Assembly (NCBI GenBank): GCA_964482435.1
Contig: CAYZXL010000060.1
Span: 1 to 29,427 of the forward strand
DNA: 29,427 bases
DNA from: CAYZXL01 sp964482435
Lineage (GTDB): Bacteria > Auribacterota > JABMQX01
Direction: 5' to 3'
Shown: piece by piece, positions 8,740-16,274 of the stretch
Numbering within the stretch: the first letter of the stretch is position 1
Layout of the letters: each line of letters begins with the position of its first letter
Position numbers and translations under genes: made by a program
The notes under the pieces: generated by a model
The model's database searches: none
What the model saw: the letters and a program-made list of their open reading frames with translations, nothing else
What the model was told of the DNA's origin: nothing

Positions 8740-8829
8740 CGGTAATACTAACATTGGCGAGCGATAGTGGCAACGCGCCCCGAGGTTCGGGTGTGGCTGG
8801 GTAATAGTGGCATCCCGCCTTTGGCGGGA
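8740..8829. repeat. Degenerate direct repeats plus perfect hairpin
   Basis: Three related units occur about 20 to 38 bases apart: GGTAATACTAACATTG (from 8741), GCGATAGTGGCAACGCG (8761-8777) and GGTAATAGTGGCATCCCG (from 8800). The last runs into the perfect stem TCCCGCC-TTT-GGCGGGA (8813-8829). This is seen directly; whether the same units recur elsewhere in the genome cannot be judged from this window. Confidence 0.5.
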
Positions 8830-9051
8830 CCCGTGAGAGGAACGGAAGCGCACGACCGCATTCGCGGGGCGCTATAGTATGCTCTCCCACATCCTCAGGG
8901 GGGATAATGCCTATCGCCACCGAAACACAGCCACACCCGGCTCCGCTCCTTGTCCCGTTGTAAACCAGGCAGGCGAATGCTGGGGCATTGCAGCGGAGAC
9001 CGGCGAGACTAAGGGCTTTGATTTGTAAATTCGATGACGTATTTTTCTATG

Positions 9052-9218
9052 ACAGGATGAACAGGATGTACAGGATTCTGGGGATCCTGTTTGTGCCGTT
9101 TTCGGTTTTCTGAGTTTCGGTCACGGGAGGGCAGTGTCGGGGCGGGCCGGCCCCGCAAAGGCGGGGTTGCTTCGCGTCTTCGCTTTCAAATCGCGTCCAT
9201 CCTGTAAATCCTGTGGAA
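9052..9218. repeat. ACAGGAT-unit inverted repeat element
   Basis: Three copies of a 9-base unit ACAGGATNN run head to tail from 9052 to 9078, followed by the inverted unit ATCCTGT at 9084-9090 and two more inverted units at 9199-9215 (CATCCTGTAAATCCTGTGG). The arms could pair into a long imperfect hairpin enclosing about 110 bases. I recall very similar ACAGGAT repeats as dispersed intergenic elements in many environmental genomes; that comparison is from memory. Confidence 0.6.
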
Positions 9219-9377
9219 AATGTCCTCGCCTTCGGCGGGGATACGTCGTCGCATTTATGAATTCATGCACTAAGAGCGTCAGGAAAGGAACCGTTTCGGC
9301 TGCAGAGCGGTACCCCGGGGAGTGCAGAGGAAGGCGCCAGGATGAAGCTCCTCTCGCGCGGAGGCTCAAGCACAAGA

Positions 9378-10553
9378 CTACGTCTTCGCCACCTTTGGCA
9401 ACGGGGGAAAGTAAACGGTGAATGTCGCCCCCTTGCAGATTCGGCTGCTGACCTCGATCCGGCCGCCGTGCCCTTTGACGATGCCATGGCAGACGCTCAG
9501 CCCCAACCCAGTGCCGTGGCTTTTTCCGTCAAAGGCGCCTCCGCCCACCAGGGACCCTTTGGTTGTGAAGAAAGGCTCGAAGACCCTGGGAATATTAGCA
9601 GCGGGTATCCCGCACCCCGTGTCCCTCACTCTAATGAAAGGTCTTCCTCTCTCGAAACCGGTCTGAACGGTCAATCTTCTAACCTCGGATTCGAGCATGG
9701 CGTGCCTGGCATTTGTGATGAGGTTCATCATGACCTGCTCGAGCAGGGCGGCATCACCAACGACCAGCGGGGCTTTCCTGGAGTGTCTCACGGCCACCTC
9801 TATCCGGTCACTCTCCAGTTGCTTCTGCAAGACCGCCGCAACCTCATCAACAATGCTTCTCAGGCTGATGGTTTTCTTATGTCTCGGTTTTCCCGCAGAA
9901 AACGCGAGCATCCTCTCCGTTAACTCCGCGCCGCGGACGCCGGAGCTTAGAATAGCCCCAACATTTCGGCGGACCGACCTCGAAAGCCTTTCCGTGCGCA
10001 ACGTAAAGTCAGCAAACTCGATAATGGCAGCGTGGATGTTGTTGAACTCGTGAGCAATTCCCGCGGCGAGCGTCCCCACGGCCTGCATTTTCTGGGCCCG
10101 CGCAAGCTCCTGCTGGAGACGCCTCCGTTCCTCCTCCGCCCGCTTACGTTCGGCGAGTTCCCGCTGAGCGGCCTCATACAGCCTTGTATTCTCCATTATG
10201 AGGCGCTGCTTTTCGAGAGCCTCCCTGACCGTAGTTTCCACCACATCCATGTTCAACGGCTTGGTGATGTAGGCGAATGCCCCATCGTTCAGGGCGCGCA
10301 CCGCCGTTTCAAGGGAGGCGTATGCGGTCATGATGACCACGGGCATGTCAGGATGGATTTCTTTCAGGGGCGTGAGCAACTCTACGCCCTGCATGTCGGG
10401 CATCCTGATGTCCACGAGAGCTAAATTGAAGAATCGGCGTCGCGCCTTCTCTATTGCCTCTCGCCCCGTCCCGGCAGTGTATGTTTGAAAGCCCTTTTTC
10501 TCCAATATGAGGGATACGGTTCTGCGGGCGCCCTCATCGTGGGCGTCGCGCAA
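9378..10553 (-). CDS. Receiver-histidine kinase hybrid, receiver N-terminus damaged
   Basis: About 391 residues if read from the in-frame TTG at 10553; the true start is uncertain. Residues ~1-110 are a response-regulator receiver: phospho-acceptor Asp in 'LALVDIRMPDMQG', Thr in 'VIMTAYAS', Lys in 'YITKPLN'. A coiled coil rich in Arg/Glu (~118-160) leads to a kinase core: H-box 'GTLAAGIAHEFNN', N-box 'NLITNARHAM', G1 'DTGCGIP', F-box 'FEPFFTTK', G2 'GTGLGLSVCHG'. It has no membrane segment, so it should be a cytoplasmic signalling kinase. The first receiver strand with its acidic pair (normally ILVVDDE) is missing: the frame shows only 'DAHDEGARRTVSLI'. A likely original start, ATG at 10561 (reads M-K-D-C-A-T), is out of frame by one base, consistent with a small frame-shifting deletion. 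Upstream in-frame sequence to 10796 looks non-coding. Confidence 0.75.
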   Translation of the reverse strand: MRDAHDEGARRTVSLILEKKGFQTYTAGTGREAIEKARRRFFNLALVDIRMPDMQGVELLTPLKEIHPDMPVVIMTAYASLETAVRALNDGAFAYITKPLNMDVVETTVREALEKQRLIMENTRLYEAAQRELAERKRAEEERRRLQQELARAQKMQAVGTLAAGIAHEFNNIHAAIIEFADFTLRTERLSRSVRRNVGAILSSGVRGAELTERMLAFSAGKPRHKKTISLRSIVDEVAAVLQKQLESDRIEVAVRHSRKAPLVVGDAALLEQVMMNLITNARHAMLESEVRRLTVQTGFERGRPFIRVRDTGCGIPAANIPRVFEPFFTTKGSLVGGGAFDGKSHGTGLGLSVCHGIVKGHGGRIEVSSRICKGATFTVYFPPLPKVAKT

Positions 10554-10616
10554 TCCTTCATTTGTGGGGACAGAACCATTTTGAAAACCCGTGACACCAT
10601 GCCTGGAACAGCGTGG

Positions 10617-10635
10617 CACGGGCGTCTCGCCCGTG
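10617..10635. repeat. Perfect palindrome CACGGGCG/CGCCCGTG
   Basis: CACGGGCG-TCT-CGCCCGTG is a perfect 8-base stem with a 3-base loop, in the 281-base gap between the kinase and purB. I recall this GTGGCACGGGCGTCTCGCCCGTG-type sequence as a common dispersed repeat in Planctomycetes-like and other environmental genomes (producing false 'GETPVP' peptides); only one copy is present here, so dispersal cannot be shown. The rest of the gap (10554-10834) shows nothing further. Confidence 0.55.
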
Positions 10636-10834
10636 GAGATCCCCACAACCTGGGGCAGAAAATAGACTGACGGAATGGAGGCCGTTTGCTGCGGCATCCC
10701 CGGCTTCGGCGCGCTGAATCCTTCCGTCGAGAGTCGGCGGTTTGAGAGTGCGGTCTGCGCGGAGCCTCGTTCACACTGGTTGGACTCCATTGGCAACGGC
10801 GCTGGATATTTGGACGGGGAGCTACTGAGGAGCT

Positions 10835-12259
10835 TTATACTTCCACTTCGGGTTGGATTTCGGGGAGTTCTTTGTTCTCGTCGAGGATGGGGTCAACGAC
10901 CTCCTTCAGGAACTGCTCGACCTGCTGAGGAGCCCTGCCGATGAACTGAGAGGGGTCAAGCAGCTCCTTTATTTCGTCGAGGGACATCTTGAATGACCCG
11001 TCGGCAGCAATAATTTCCAGGAGCCTATTCTCGCCTCCCTTTCTGACTTCGGCGGCGGCCTCCCTGGAATATTTCCTGATTTTCTCGTGGAGGAACTGGC
11101 GGTCTCCTCCTCGTTTCACCGCTTCAACGAGGATGTTTTCGGTTGCCATAAACGGCAGCTCCCTCGCAAGCCTGCTGGCAATCATCTCCGGATAGACCCT
11201 CATCCCGCTGACGACATTCAAATACAGCATCAATATGGCATCGCACGCCAGGAACGACTCGGGAATTACCATTCTCCGAGCGGCGGAATCGTCGAGGGTG
11301 CGCTCCAGCCACTGAGTTGCTGCCGTCATGTGCGCCACGTGAGAAAGATGGATGAGATACCGCGCCAGGGAAGTTATCCGCTCGCAGCGCATCGGATTCT
11401 GCTTGTAAGGCATTGCGGAGGAGCCGACTTGCTTTTCCTCGAAGGGCTCTTCGACTTCCTTGAGGTGACTCAGGAGGCGTAAGTCAGTGGCGAACTTGGA
11501 TGCGCTTTGAGCTATTCCACTCAGTACATCCAGCACCTGGGAGTCAATCTTCCGGGAGTAGGTCTGCCCGCTCACGGCCAGAACCTTCGAGAACCCCATC
11601 TCCTCAGCGACAAGCTCGTCGAGGCGTTTGACCTTCTCCTCGTCGCCGTTGAAGATTTTCATAAAGCTCGCCTGTGTTCCGGTGACGCCCTTGACCCCGA
11701 GGAATGGCAAGTTGTCTAACCGCCGTGTCAAATCATGGTAATCGAAGACGAGGTCCTGTAGCCACAGGGAGGCCCGCTTCCCCACTGTCGTGGGCTGAGC
11801 TGCCTGAAAATGGGTGAAGCCCAGCGCCGGAAGATGAGCGTGCTCCCCGGCAAACGAAGCGAGCTTCCTCATCGCGTTGACAAGAAGGACTTTCAGCCGC
11901 GTCATCGCCTCGCGCATCTCGATGAGGTCGGCATTGTCCCCGACGTAAGCGCTGGTCGCGCCGAGGTGAATAATGGGGCGAGCTTTGGGACACAGCACGC
12001 CATAAGCGTAGATGTGAGCGACGACATCGTGGCGAACTTCCTTTTCCTTCTCGCGCGCCACGTCAAGGTTGAGGTCGTCTCTCTTGGACTCGAGTTCCGC
12101 AATCTGCTCGTCGGTGATGTTCAGACCGAGCTCCTTTTCAGCTTTCGCCAGGGCAATCCAGAGCCTTCGCCACGTCCGGAACTTGGACTCGGGCGAGAAT
12201 ACGTATGACATTTCCTTGCTGGCGTATCGCTCGATCAGAGGGTTGTCGTATTCCTTCAT
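10835..12259 (-). CDS. purB: Adenylosuccinate lyase
   Basis: 474 residues, full length for the family. It catalyses two steps of purine synthesis: cleavage of SAICAR to AICAR, and of adenylosuccinate to AMP, each releasing fumarate. Family landmarks are present in order: 'PIIHLGATSAYVGDNAD' (~96-111), 'GFTHFQAAQPTTVGKR' with the catalytic His (~147-162), and the flexible signature loop 'GSSAMPYKQNPMRCE' with the catalytic serine (~279-293). The length and the 'MSYVFSPESKFRTWRRLW' N-terminus are like the eukaryote-type branch of PurB. The ATG at 12259 has only a distant AAAGG upstream. No other purine gene is nearby; dnaA lies 294 bases upstream on the same strand. Confidence 0.96.
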   Translation of the reverse strand: MKEYDNPLIERYASKEMSYVFSPESKFRTWRRLWIALAKAEKELGLNITDEQIAELESKRDDLNLDVAREKEKEVRHDVVAHIYAYGVLCPKARPIIHLGATSAYVGDNADLIEMREAMTRLKVLLVNAMRKLASFAGEHAHLPALGFTHFQAAQPTTVGKRASLWLQDLVFDYHDLTRRLDNLPFLGVKGVTGTQASFMKIFNGDEEKVKRLDELVAEEMGFSKVLAVSGQTYSRKIDSQVLDVLSGIAQSASKFATDLRLLSHLKEVEEPFEEKQVGSSAMPYKQNPMRCERITSLARYLIHLSHVAHMTAATQWLERTLDDSAARRMVIPESFLACDAILMLYLNVVSGMRVYPEMIASRLARELPFMATENILVEAVKRGGDRQFLHEKIRKYSREAAAEVRKGGENRLLEIIAADGSFKMSLDEIKELLDPSQFIGRAPQQVEQFLKEVVDPILDENKELPEIQPEVEV

Positions 12260-12462
12260 GTGTCTGTAAGCCTTTCGTTGAATGGGCTTCGGGGCCGCCG
12301 TCTTGAATCAGCCTCGATTGGTTCCACGCCCGTGAAGTTTACCACAATCTCCGCCTTCGTTGTCTCATTTCCATCCGGTTCGACATGGACAGCCGACAGG
12401 TGCGAGACTGTGTCCCATGAGGGAACCGAGGAAATGGGGCGTTGTGGCTGGCGAGGGGCCAA
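12256..12462 (-). CDS. Possible small protein coupled to purB (doubtful)
   Basis: A 68-codon frame beginning at a TTG and ending in a TGA that overlaps the purB start as ATGA, the classic geometry of translational coupling. Its last ~45 residues (containing 'KAEIVVNFTGVEPIEADS') look more protein-like than most shadow frames. Against it: no convincing ribosome-binding site or start codon, mixed third-position base use, and no family I recognise. The rest of 12260-12553 shows no other feature. Confidence 0.2.
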   Translation of the reverse strand: MAPRQPQRPISSVPSWDTVSHLSAVHVEPDGNETTKAEIVVNFTGVEPIEADSRRRPRSPFNERLTDT

Positions 12463-12553
12463 AATCGAAGAACCTGGGCGCGCGAATCGTCGGCCGTGCT
12501 CGGCAGTGGTTGTTGCGGGTATGAGGAGAGGAACCGCGATCCAAAGCGCATTG

Positions 12554-13912
12554 TCAGGCGCGCGAGAGCTCCTCCCGTATGCGCGTCAGGAGAAGGCGGA
12601 GCTTGCCGTCGGTGGCGGCCCTTTTCTCGATCTCTCGGTGAGCGTGGATCACGGTTGCGTGGTTGCGGCCGCCGAAGGCCTCGCCGATCTCCTGGAGGGA
12701 ATGAGATGTGAGCTCCCGGCAAAGGTACATGGCGATTTGTCTGGGATAGGCAATGGTCTTTGGCCTGCGGTTGCTTTTCATGTCGGCGACGCGGAGGTCG
12801 AAGTCCTCGGCGACCTTCTTCTGGATGGCGTCTATGGTTGGAGTGTGGGGCTCCTGGCGCAGGAGGATGTCTCTGAGAACGTGCTGCGCAAGCCCGACGG
12901 TGAGGGGGTGCTTCATAAGGGAAGCGTAAGAGGCGACCCTCACGAGGGCGCCCTCCAGGTCGCGGATGTTCAGTTTGATTTTATCGGCGATGAAGAATGC
13001 CACGTCTTCTGGAAGCTCGATCCGCAGATAGGGAGCGTTGTTGAGAAGAATTGCCACCCGTGTCTCCAGGTCAGGGACCTGGAGGTCCACGACCACGCTG
13101 GACTGGAACCGTGAGACGAGGCGTTCTTCCATGTGTGCCAGCTCACTGGGGGGGCGGTCCGAGGTGATGACGATCTGGCTTCCGAGGTCGAACAAAGCGT
13201 TGAAGGTGTGGAAAAATTCCTCCTGGGTCCTTTCTTTTCCGCATAGAAACTGTATGTCGTCTATGAGGAGGGCATTGACGTCGCGGTAACTGCGCCGGAA
13301 CAGGTCCATCTTTCGCGTCTGGAGGCTATTGATGAGGTGGTTTGTGAAGCTCTCGCTGGACACATAATGCACACGCACGCCATTGAACTTCGACAGAACG
13401 AAGTGTCCGATGGCCTGCATGAGATGCGTTTTGCCCAGCCCGACGCCGCCGTACATGAACAGCGGATTGTATGCGCGCCCGGGCGCTTCGGCCGCGGCCA
13501 TGGAGGCTGCCCTGGCAAAGCGATTGCACGACCCTTCGACAAAACTCTGAAACGTGTATTTGGGATTGAGTTTGCTTCCGTTGCCGAGCGACGCCGCCTG
13601 CGGAGAGCTAACGTCTGAGCCCTTGCGGCGCCTGCGGGGTCGCAACGGCGCAGGGGCAACGGCCCCGTCGCCGGCGATTTGAATCGTCAGCGCCGCTTCC
13701 CGGCCGGCAAGCTGCCGGAGCTTTTCCTGGATGAATGCGCCGTAGTGCTCGAGAATCCAGTTTCGGTAAAAGATGCTCGGGACCTCAATCTTTAAGTCCC
13801 CTGCCGATTCCTCTCTTACCACACACGGGCCGAACCAGCGCTCGAACGTCTCGGGGTGCAACCGCTGGCGGATTGCACCAATAATTTCCTCCCAAACCCC
13901 CGGCTGACTCAA
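12554..13912 (-). CDS. dnaA: Chromosomal replication initiator DnaA
   Basis: 452 residues from a TTG start at 13912, chosen because a GGAAGGAG site lies eight bases upstream and the family N-terminus ('VWEEIIGAIRQRLHPETFERWF') begins there; an upstream start at 13960 would translate through the DnaA box. Domain I spans ~1-80, followed by a basic linker (RPRRRRKG, ~91-98). The AAA+ domain (~116-330) starts 'NPKYTFQSFVEG' and has Walker A GGVGLGKTH (155-163), Walker B 'ALLIDDIQF' (~214-222), sensor I 'IVITSDRPPSEL' and box VII 'RLVSRF'. Domain IV carries the DNA-binding signature 'EAFGGRNHATVIHA'. It binds DnaA boxes and opens the origin. It is transcribed away from the putative origin; downstream is purB rather than the usual dnaN. 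Confidence 0.97.
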   Translation of the reverse strand: MSQPGVWEEIIGAIRQRLHPETFERWFGPCVVREESAGDLKIEVPSIFYRNWILEHYGAFIQEKLRQLAGREAALTIQIAGDGAVAPAPLRPRRRRKGSDVSSPQAASLGNGSKLNPKYTFQSFVEGSCNRFARAASMAAAEAPGRAYNPLFMYGGVGLGKTHLMQAIGHFVLSKFNGVRVHYVSSESFTNHLINSLQTRKMDLFRRSYRDVNALLIDDIQFLCGKERTQEEFFHTFNALFDLGSQIVITSDRPPSELAHMEERLVSRFQSSVVVDLQVPDLETRVAILLNNAPYLRIELPEDVAFFIADKIKLNIRDLEGALVRVASYASLMKHPLTVGLAQHVLRDILLRQEPHTPTIDAIQKKVAEDFDLRVADMKSNRRPKTIAYPRQIAMYLCRELTSHSLQEIGEAFGGRNHATVIHAHREIEKRAATDGKLRLLLTRIREELSRA

Positions 13913-13938
13913 GGTTCTTCTCCTTCCCGAAGAGAGAC

Positions 13939-13947
13939 TTATCCACA
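13939..13947 (+). promoter_or_regulatory. DnaA box 1 (TTATCCACA)
   Basis: Exact match to the strong consensus TTATCCACA, 27 bases upstream of the dnaA start codon, where it could also mediate autoregulation of dnaA. Confidence 0.75.
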
Positions 13948-14208
13948 AGCATATTGCCAAGCACCCTCGACGGGTGCGCAGGCCTTGTTCTCGACGACGC
14001 CGCTGACCGGGCGAAGCACTCTCGTCGGAGAGAAGCTATCCAAGACGAGACCGAATTGTAATATCTTCACGGGACGGCACTTACGTTGCAAAAACCGGGG
14101 CCGTTCCGGGCCTGACATGGAAGCGGCAGGGTTGCGTCTAAATACCTGCCGTGCTATTGTGCTCCCCCCAGCGAGAGTGTGCTGTCAAAGGGGCGGGAAA
14201 TTCACACG

Positions 14209-14217
14209 TTATTCACA
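14209..14217 (+). promoter_or_regulatory. DnaA box 2 (TTATTCACA)
   Basis: Matches the relaxed consensus TTATNCACA exactly. It is 11 bases from box 3 in the same orientation. Confidence 0.65.
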
Positions 14218-14219
14218 AG

Positions 14220-14228
14220 TTATTAACA
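14220..14228 (+). promoter_or_regulatory. DnaA box 3 (TTATTAACA)
   Basis: One mismatch to TTATNCACA. Its start lies 11 bases after box 2, so both would face the same side of the helix, next to the AT-rich stretch. Confidence 0.5.
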
Positions 14229-14488
14229 CCCATTCCCGCCTCTTGCGGTTTGCGGCGCGAGTATATTGGCGGTGTTTAGGGCTGGCAAGGAAAAATTTTG
14301 AGCTTTCGGCGCCATTCGGTATAAGATTCGACAGCATAAAGAGATGAGGAGCGGAAAAATTTTTCGTTTGCGGCGGGCGCTTGGCGGGCCGCCCTGCAGG
14401 GCTGTTTTGAGGAGCCTCTAACGTGTTTCTGCGCAGGGGACTGGGAAAGAAGGAATGAAGAGTTGATGGTTAGTCTGCATATTAAGTT

Positions 14489-15154
14489 ATGGACAGGGCG
14501 CAGCTTATGGGGAACGTAGACGAAACACAAGAAGTCAACGACGAACAACTGATGATGTCTTTTGTATCCGGGTCAGAGGAAGCGTTCGACGAATTGGTGG
14601 GCCGATATGCTGCGAGGATGACGAACTTCATCTACCGGCAAGTGGCCCATTTTGCGACGGCAGAGGAGCTTGCTCAGGACGCGTTTTTGGCGGTGTATCG
14701 CAAGAAGCACACGTTTAAGCCCGGGCATAGTTTCTCGTCGTGGTTGTACAAGATAGCGCTCAACCTTTGTCGGATGCATTTTCGGAAGATGAGGAGTCTG
14801 CCGACGACCCTCTCGATAGAAGAAAGCCGCGAAGAGGGAAGCATGAGCCTGGAGGGAGTTCTCGTGGATGACAGTGAGGGAGCACTGGAAAGTCTCAGTC
14901 GCAAGGATGCCGAAGAGAAGCTGAGGCAGGCGATTCTGGAGCTTCCGGCAAAGCAGCGGCAAATCTTCACGATGAGTTTTTACGATGAGATGAGCTACGA
15001 GGAAATCGCTCGATTGGTGGGGTGCTCGCCTGGCACTGTGGCGTCGAGGAAGCACGCCGCTGTTCGAAAGCTCGCATCGAAGTTGAGGAAGTTAGCCCCG
15101 TACCACTCTCCGCCAGAGAGCCGCTGGGGAGGGGACGCGGGCGCCGAGGCTTGA
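14489..15154 (+). CDS. ECF-type RNA polymerase sigma factor
   Basis: 221 residues; an in-frame stop lies six bases upstream, so the start is the ATG at 14489 or the ATG at 14507. Region 2 ('FVSGSEEAFDELVGRYAARMTNFIYRQVAHFATAEELAQDAF...WLYKIALNLCRMHFRK', ~25-100) binds core polymerase and the -10 element. A variable acidic linker follows. Region 4 ('AILELPAKQRQIFTMSFYDEMSYEEIARLVGCSPGTVASRKHAAVRKL', ~150-203) contains the helix-turn-helix that reads the -35 element. There is no region 1 or 3, as expected for the extracytoplasmic-function group (RpoE-like). The next gene, 61 bases downstream, is a membrane anti-sigma factor, so activity is probably held back until an envelope signal arrives. 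Confidence 0.95.
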   Translation: MDRAQLMGNVDETQEVNDEQLMMSFVSGSEEAFDELVGRYAARMTNFIYRQVAHFATAEELAQDAFLAVYRKKHTFKPGHSFSSWLYKIALNLCRMHFRKMRSLPTTLSIEESREEGSMSLEGVLVDDSEGALESLSRKDAEEKLRQAILELPAKQRQIFTMSFYDEMSYEEIARLVGCSPGTVASRKHAAVRKLASKLRKLAPYHSPPESRWGGDAGAEA

Positions 15155-15215
15155 TGGATGAAGAGCGTGTGGAGGAGCGGCCCGAACTGGGGCCCTGTGA
15201 AGTGAGGTGAGAAAA

Positions 15216-16145
15216 ATGAAGTGCAAGAAGGTGCAGAAGCTCCTGACAGCATTCCTTGATAACGAGCTACCCGAGGAGAAGCGCCGTTGCGTGGCGGAGC
15301 ATCTGGGGAGTTGCGAGGAATGCGGCCACCTGGCGACGGAGGAAAAGAAGGTGTTCGGTTGGGCGCGCACGTGGCAGGCCCGGGAGCCTTCACCGTCTTT
15401 TCTGATGAAGGTCAGGGCGCGTATTCGTGCGGCGGAGAAGCCTGAGGCGGTTGTTCCGGTCTGGCTTCCTCGCCTGCGGCGGGCTCTGGCGGGCGTTGCG
15501 GTGGCATGTGCGATTTTCTTCTGTGGATACCTGACGCACTTAGGGCTTTTCCCAGGGAAAGAGACTCCTCAGGTCGTTTCACGCGCTGTGCCCGGCGGGA
15601 AGGGTGCCGCGGCGACGGTTCCTTCCGGGCCGGAAGACGCCAGGCGCCTGATCGCCGGGATTCAGAGGATGAAGATGGTTTTCGGGGGCCAGTTGAGTGA
15701 GACGGCTTACGAAGACTTGAATGACGTGCAGCAGGCTCTGGCTCAGCGTGGTGGGCAGGGGGCGGAGAGGGATGTGGCGATTGTCAGAGAGCTTCAGCGA
15801 GGAGAGAACCTCGTTCGGCGGGGGAATTTTGCGGAGGCAAGGAGAGTCCTCGACGGAATTGAGCAGGCATACGCCGACCATCCCCTTGCTCCCTACGCGA
15901 GGATGACAAAGGTGTTCGCGACGTCGGATGAAGGGTCCGGGAGCGTTCTTCGTGACCTGTACGCGAGTTTGCTTCGGGAGACGGTCGGAGACCCAAAGGA
16001 ATACTATACGCAACTCACCGCTTTCCCCGAGCAGCTCCGAGAGTACGGCTGGCAGAAAATCGTGAAGTCGGCCGAGCAGCTGAATCCCGTGAACGTGTTG
16101 ACCTACATCGAGAAACAGCTCGCTGGCGGAGGACCGGCTCTGTAG
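15216..16145 (+). CDS. Zinc-finger transmembrane anti-sigma factor
   Basis: 309 residues from the ATG at 15216, with GAGGTGAG just upstream. The N-terminal ~45 residues form a ZAS/zf-HC2 domain: C3, then H29-x3-C33-x2-C36 ('EHLGSCEECGHL'), which coordinates zinc and binds the ECF sigma factor. A single membrane helix lies at ~90-112 ('LAGVAVACAIFFCGYLTHLGLF'), giving a cytoplasmic N-terminus and an outer C-terminal domain of ~195 residues. That domain is helical and carries a TPR-like stretch ('ENLVRRGNFAEARRVLDGIEQAYADHP'), possibly a sensing or protein-binding part. It is in the same run as the sigma gene upstream and the large fusion gene 129 bases downstream, which may be sigma-dependent. 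Confidence 0.88.
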   Translation: MKCKKVQKLLTAFLDNELPEEKRRCVAEHLGSCEECGHLATEEKKVFGWARTWQAREPSPSFLMKVRARIRAAEKPEAVVPVWLPRLRRALAGVAVACAIFFCGYLTHLGLFPGKETPQVVSRAVPGGKGAAATVPSGPEDARRLIAGIQRMKMVFGGQLSETAYEDLNDVQQALAQRGGQGAERDVAIVRELQRGENLVRRGNFAEARRVLDGIEQAYADHPLAPYARMTKVFATSDEGSGSVLRDLYASLLRETVGDPKEYYTQLTAFPEQLREYGWQKIVKSAEQLNPVNVLTYIEKQLAGGGPAL

Positions 16146-16274
16146 CGAGTGAGGCTTCCGGGCCGTTCACGGGAGAAGCAAGCTGACGGGAAAAGCGGGA
16201 GTAAGATGTTTGTCGGTGGGATGCAGAGGCGTCGTGATAGCGAAAAAACTGAGCGCAGAAAAAGGAGGACAGCC

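Larger units (their letters stand above)
8610..9377. other. Gene-free region with repeats and palindromes
   Basis: About 770 bases with no convincing reading frame: short frames on both strands lack ribosome-binding sites and family resemblance. It holds a degenerate direct repeat around TAATAGTGGCA (8740-8815), three GC-rich hairpins (8813-8829 TCCCGCC/GGCGGGA; 9151-9166 CCCCGC/GCGGGG; 9227-9240), and an element built on ACAGGAT units in opposing orientation (9052-9218). TATAGT at about 8872 could be a -10 box but has no partner -35. Confidence 0.7.
13913..14488. other. Probable replication origin (oriC) between dnaA and sigma gene
   Basis: A 576-base gene-free region directly upstream of dnaA. 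It contains one perfect DnaA box (13939-13947) and two more spaced one helical turn apart (14209-14217 and 14220-14228), followed by AT-rich motifs: GGAAAAATTTTG (14289-14300) and the palindrome GAAAAATTTTTC (14354-14365), which could serve as the unwinding element. Divergent promoters for dnaA and the sigma gene must also lie here but I could not assign them convincingly. Origin function is inferred. Confidence 0.65.

Noticed and set aside
9134..9421. Small plus-strand frame of 95 codons in the repeat-rich gap
   Set aside because: It runs through the ACAGGAT element and two hairpins and has no ribosome-binding site, so it is unlikely to be a gene.
10674..10796. Kinase start at 10796
   Set aside because: The extra N-terminal ~80 residues are translated from the palindromic repeat ('STGETPVP') and intergenic sequence and have no domain character.
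12260..13114. A 284-codon plus-strand frame over the 3' half of dnaA
   Set aside because: Antisense to a conserved part of dnaA; no ribosome-binding site or recognisable domain.
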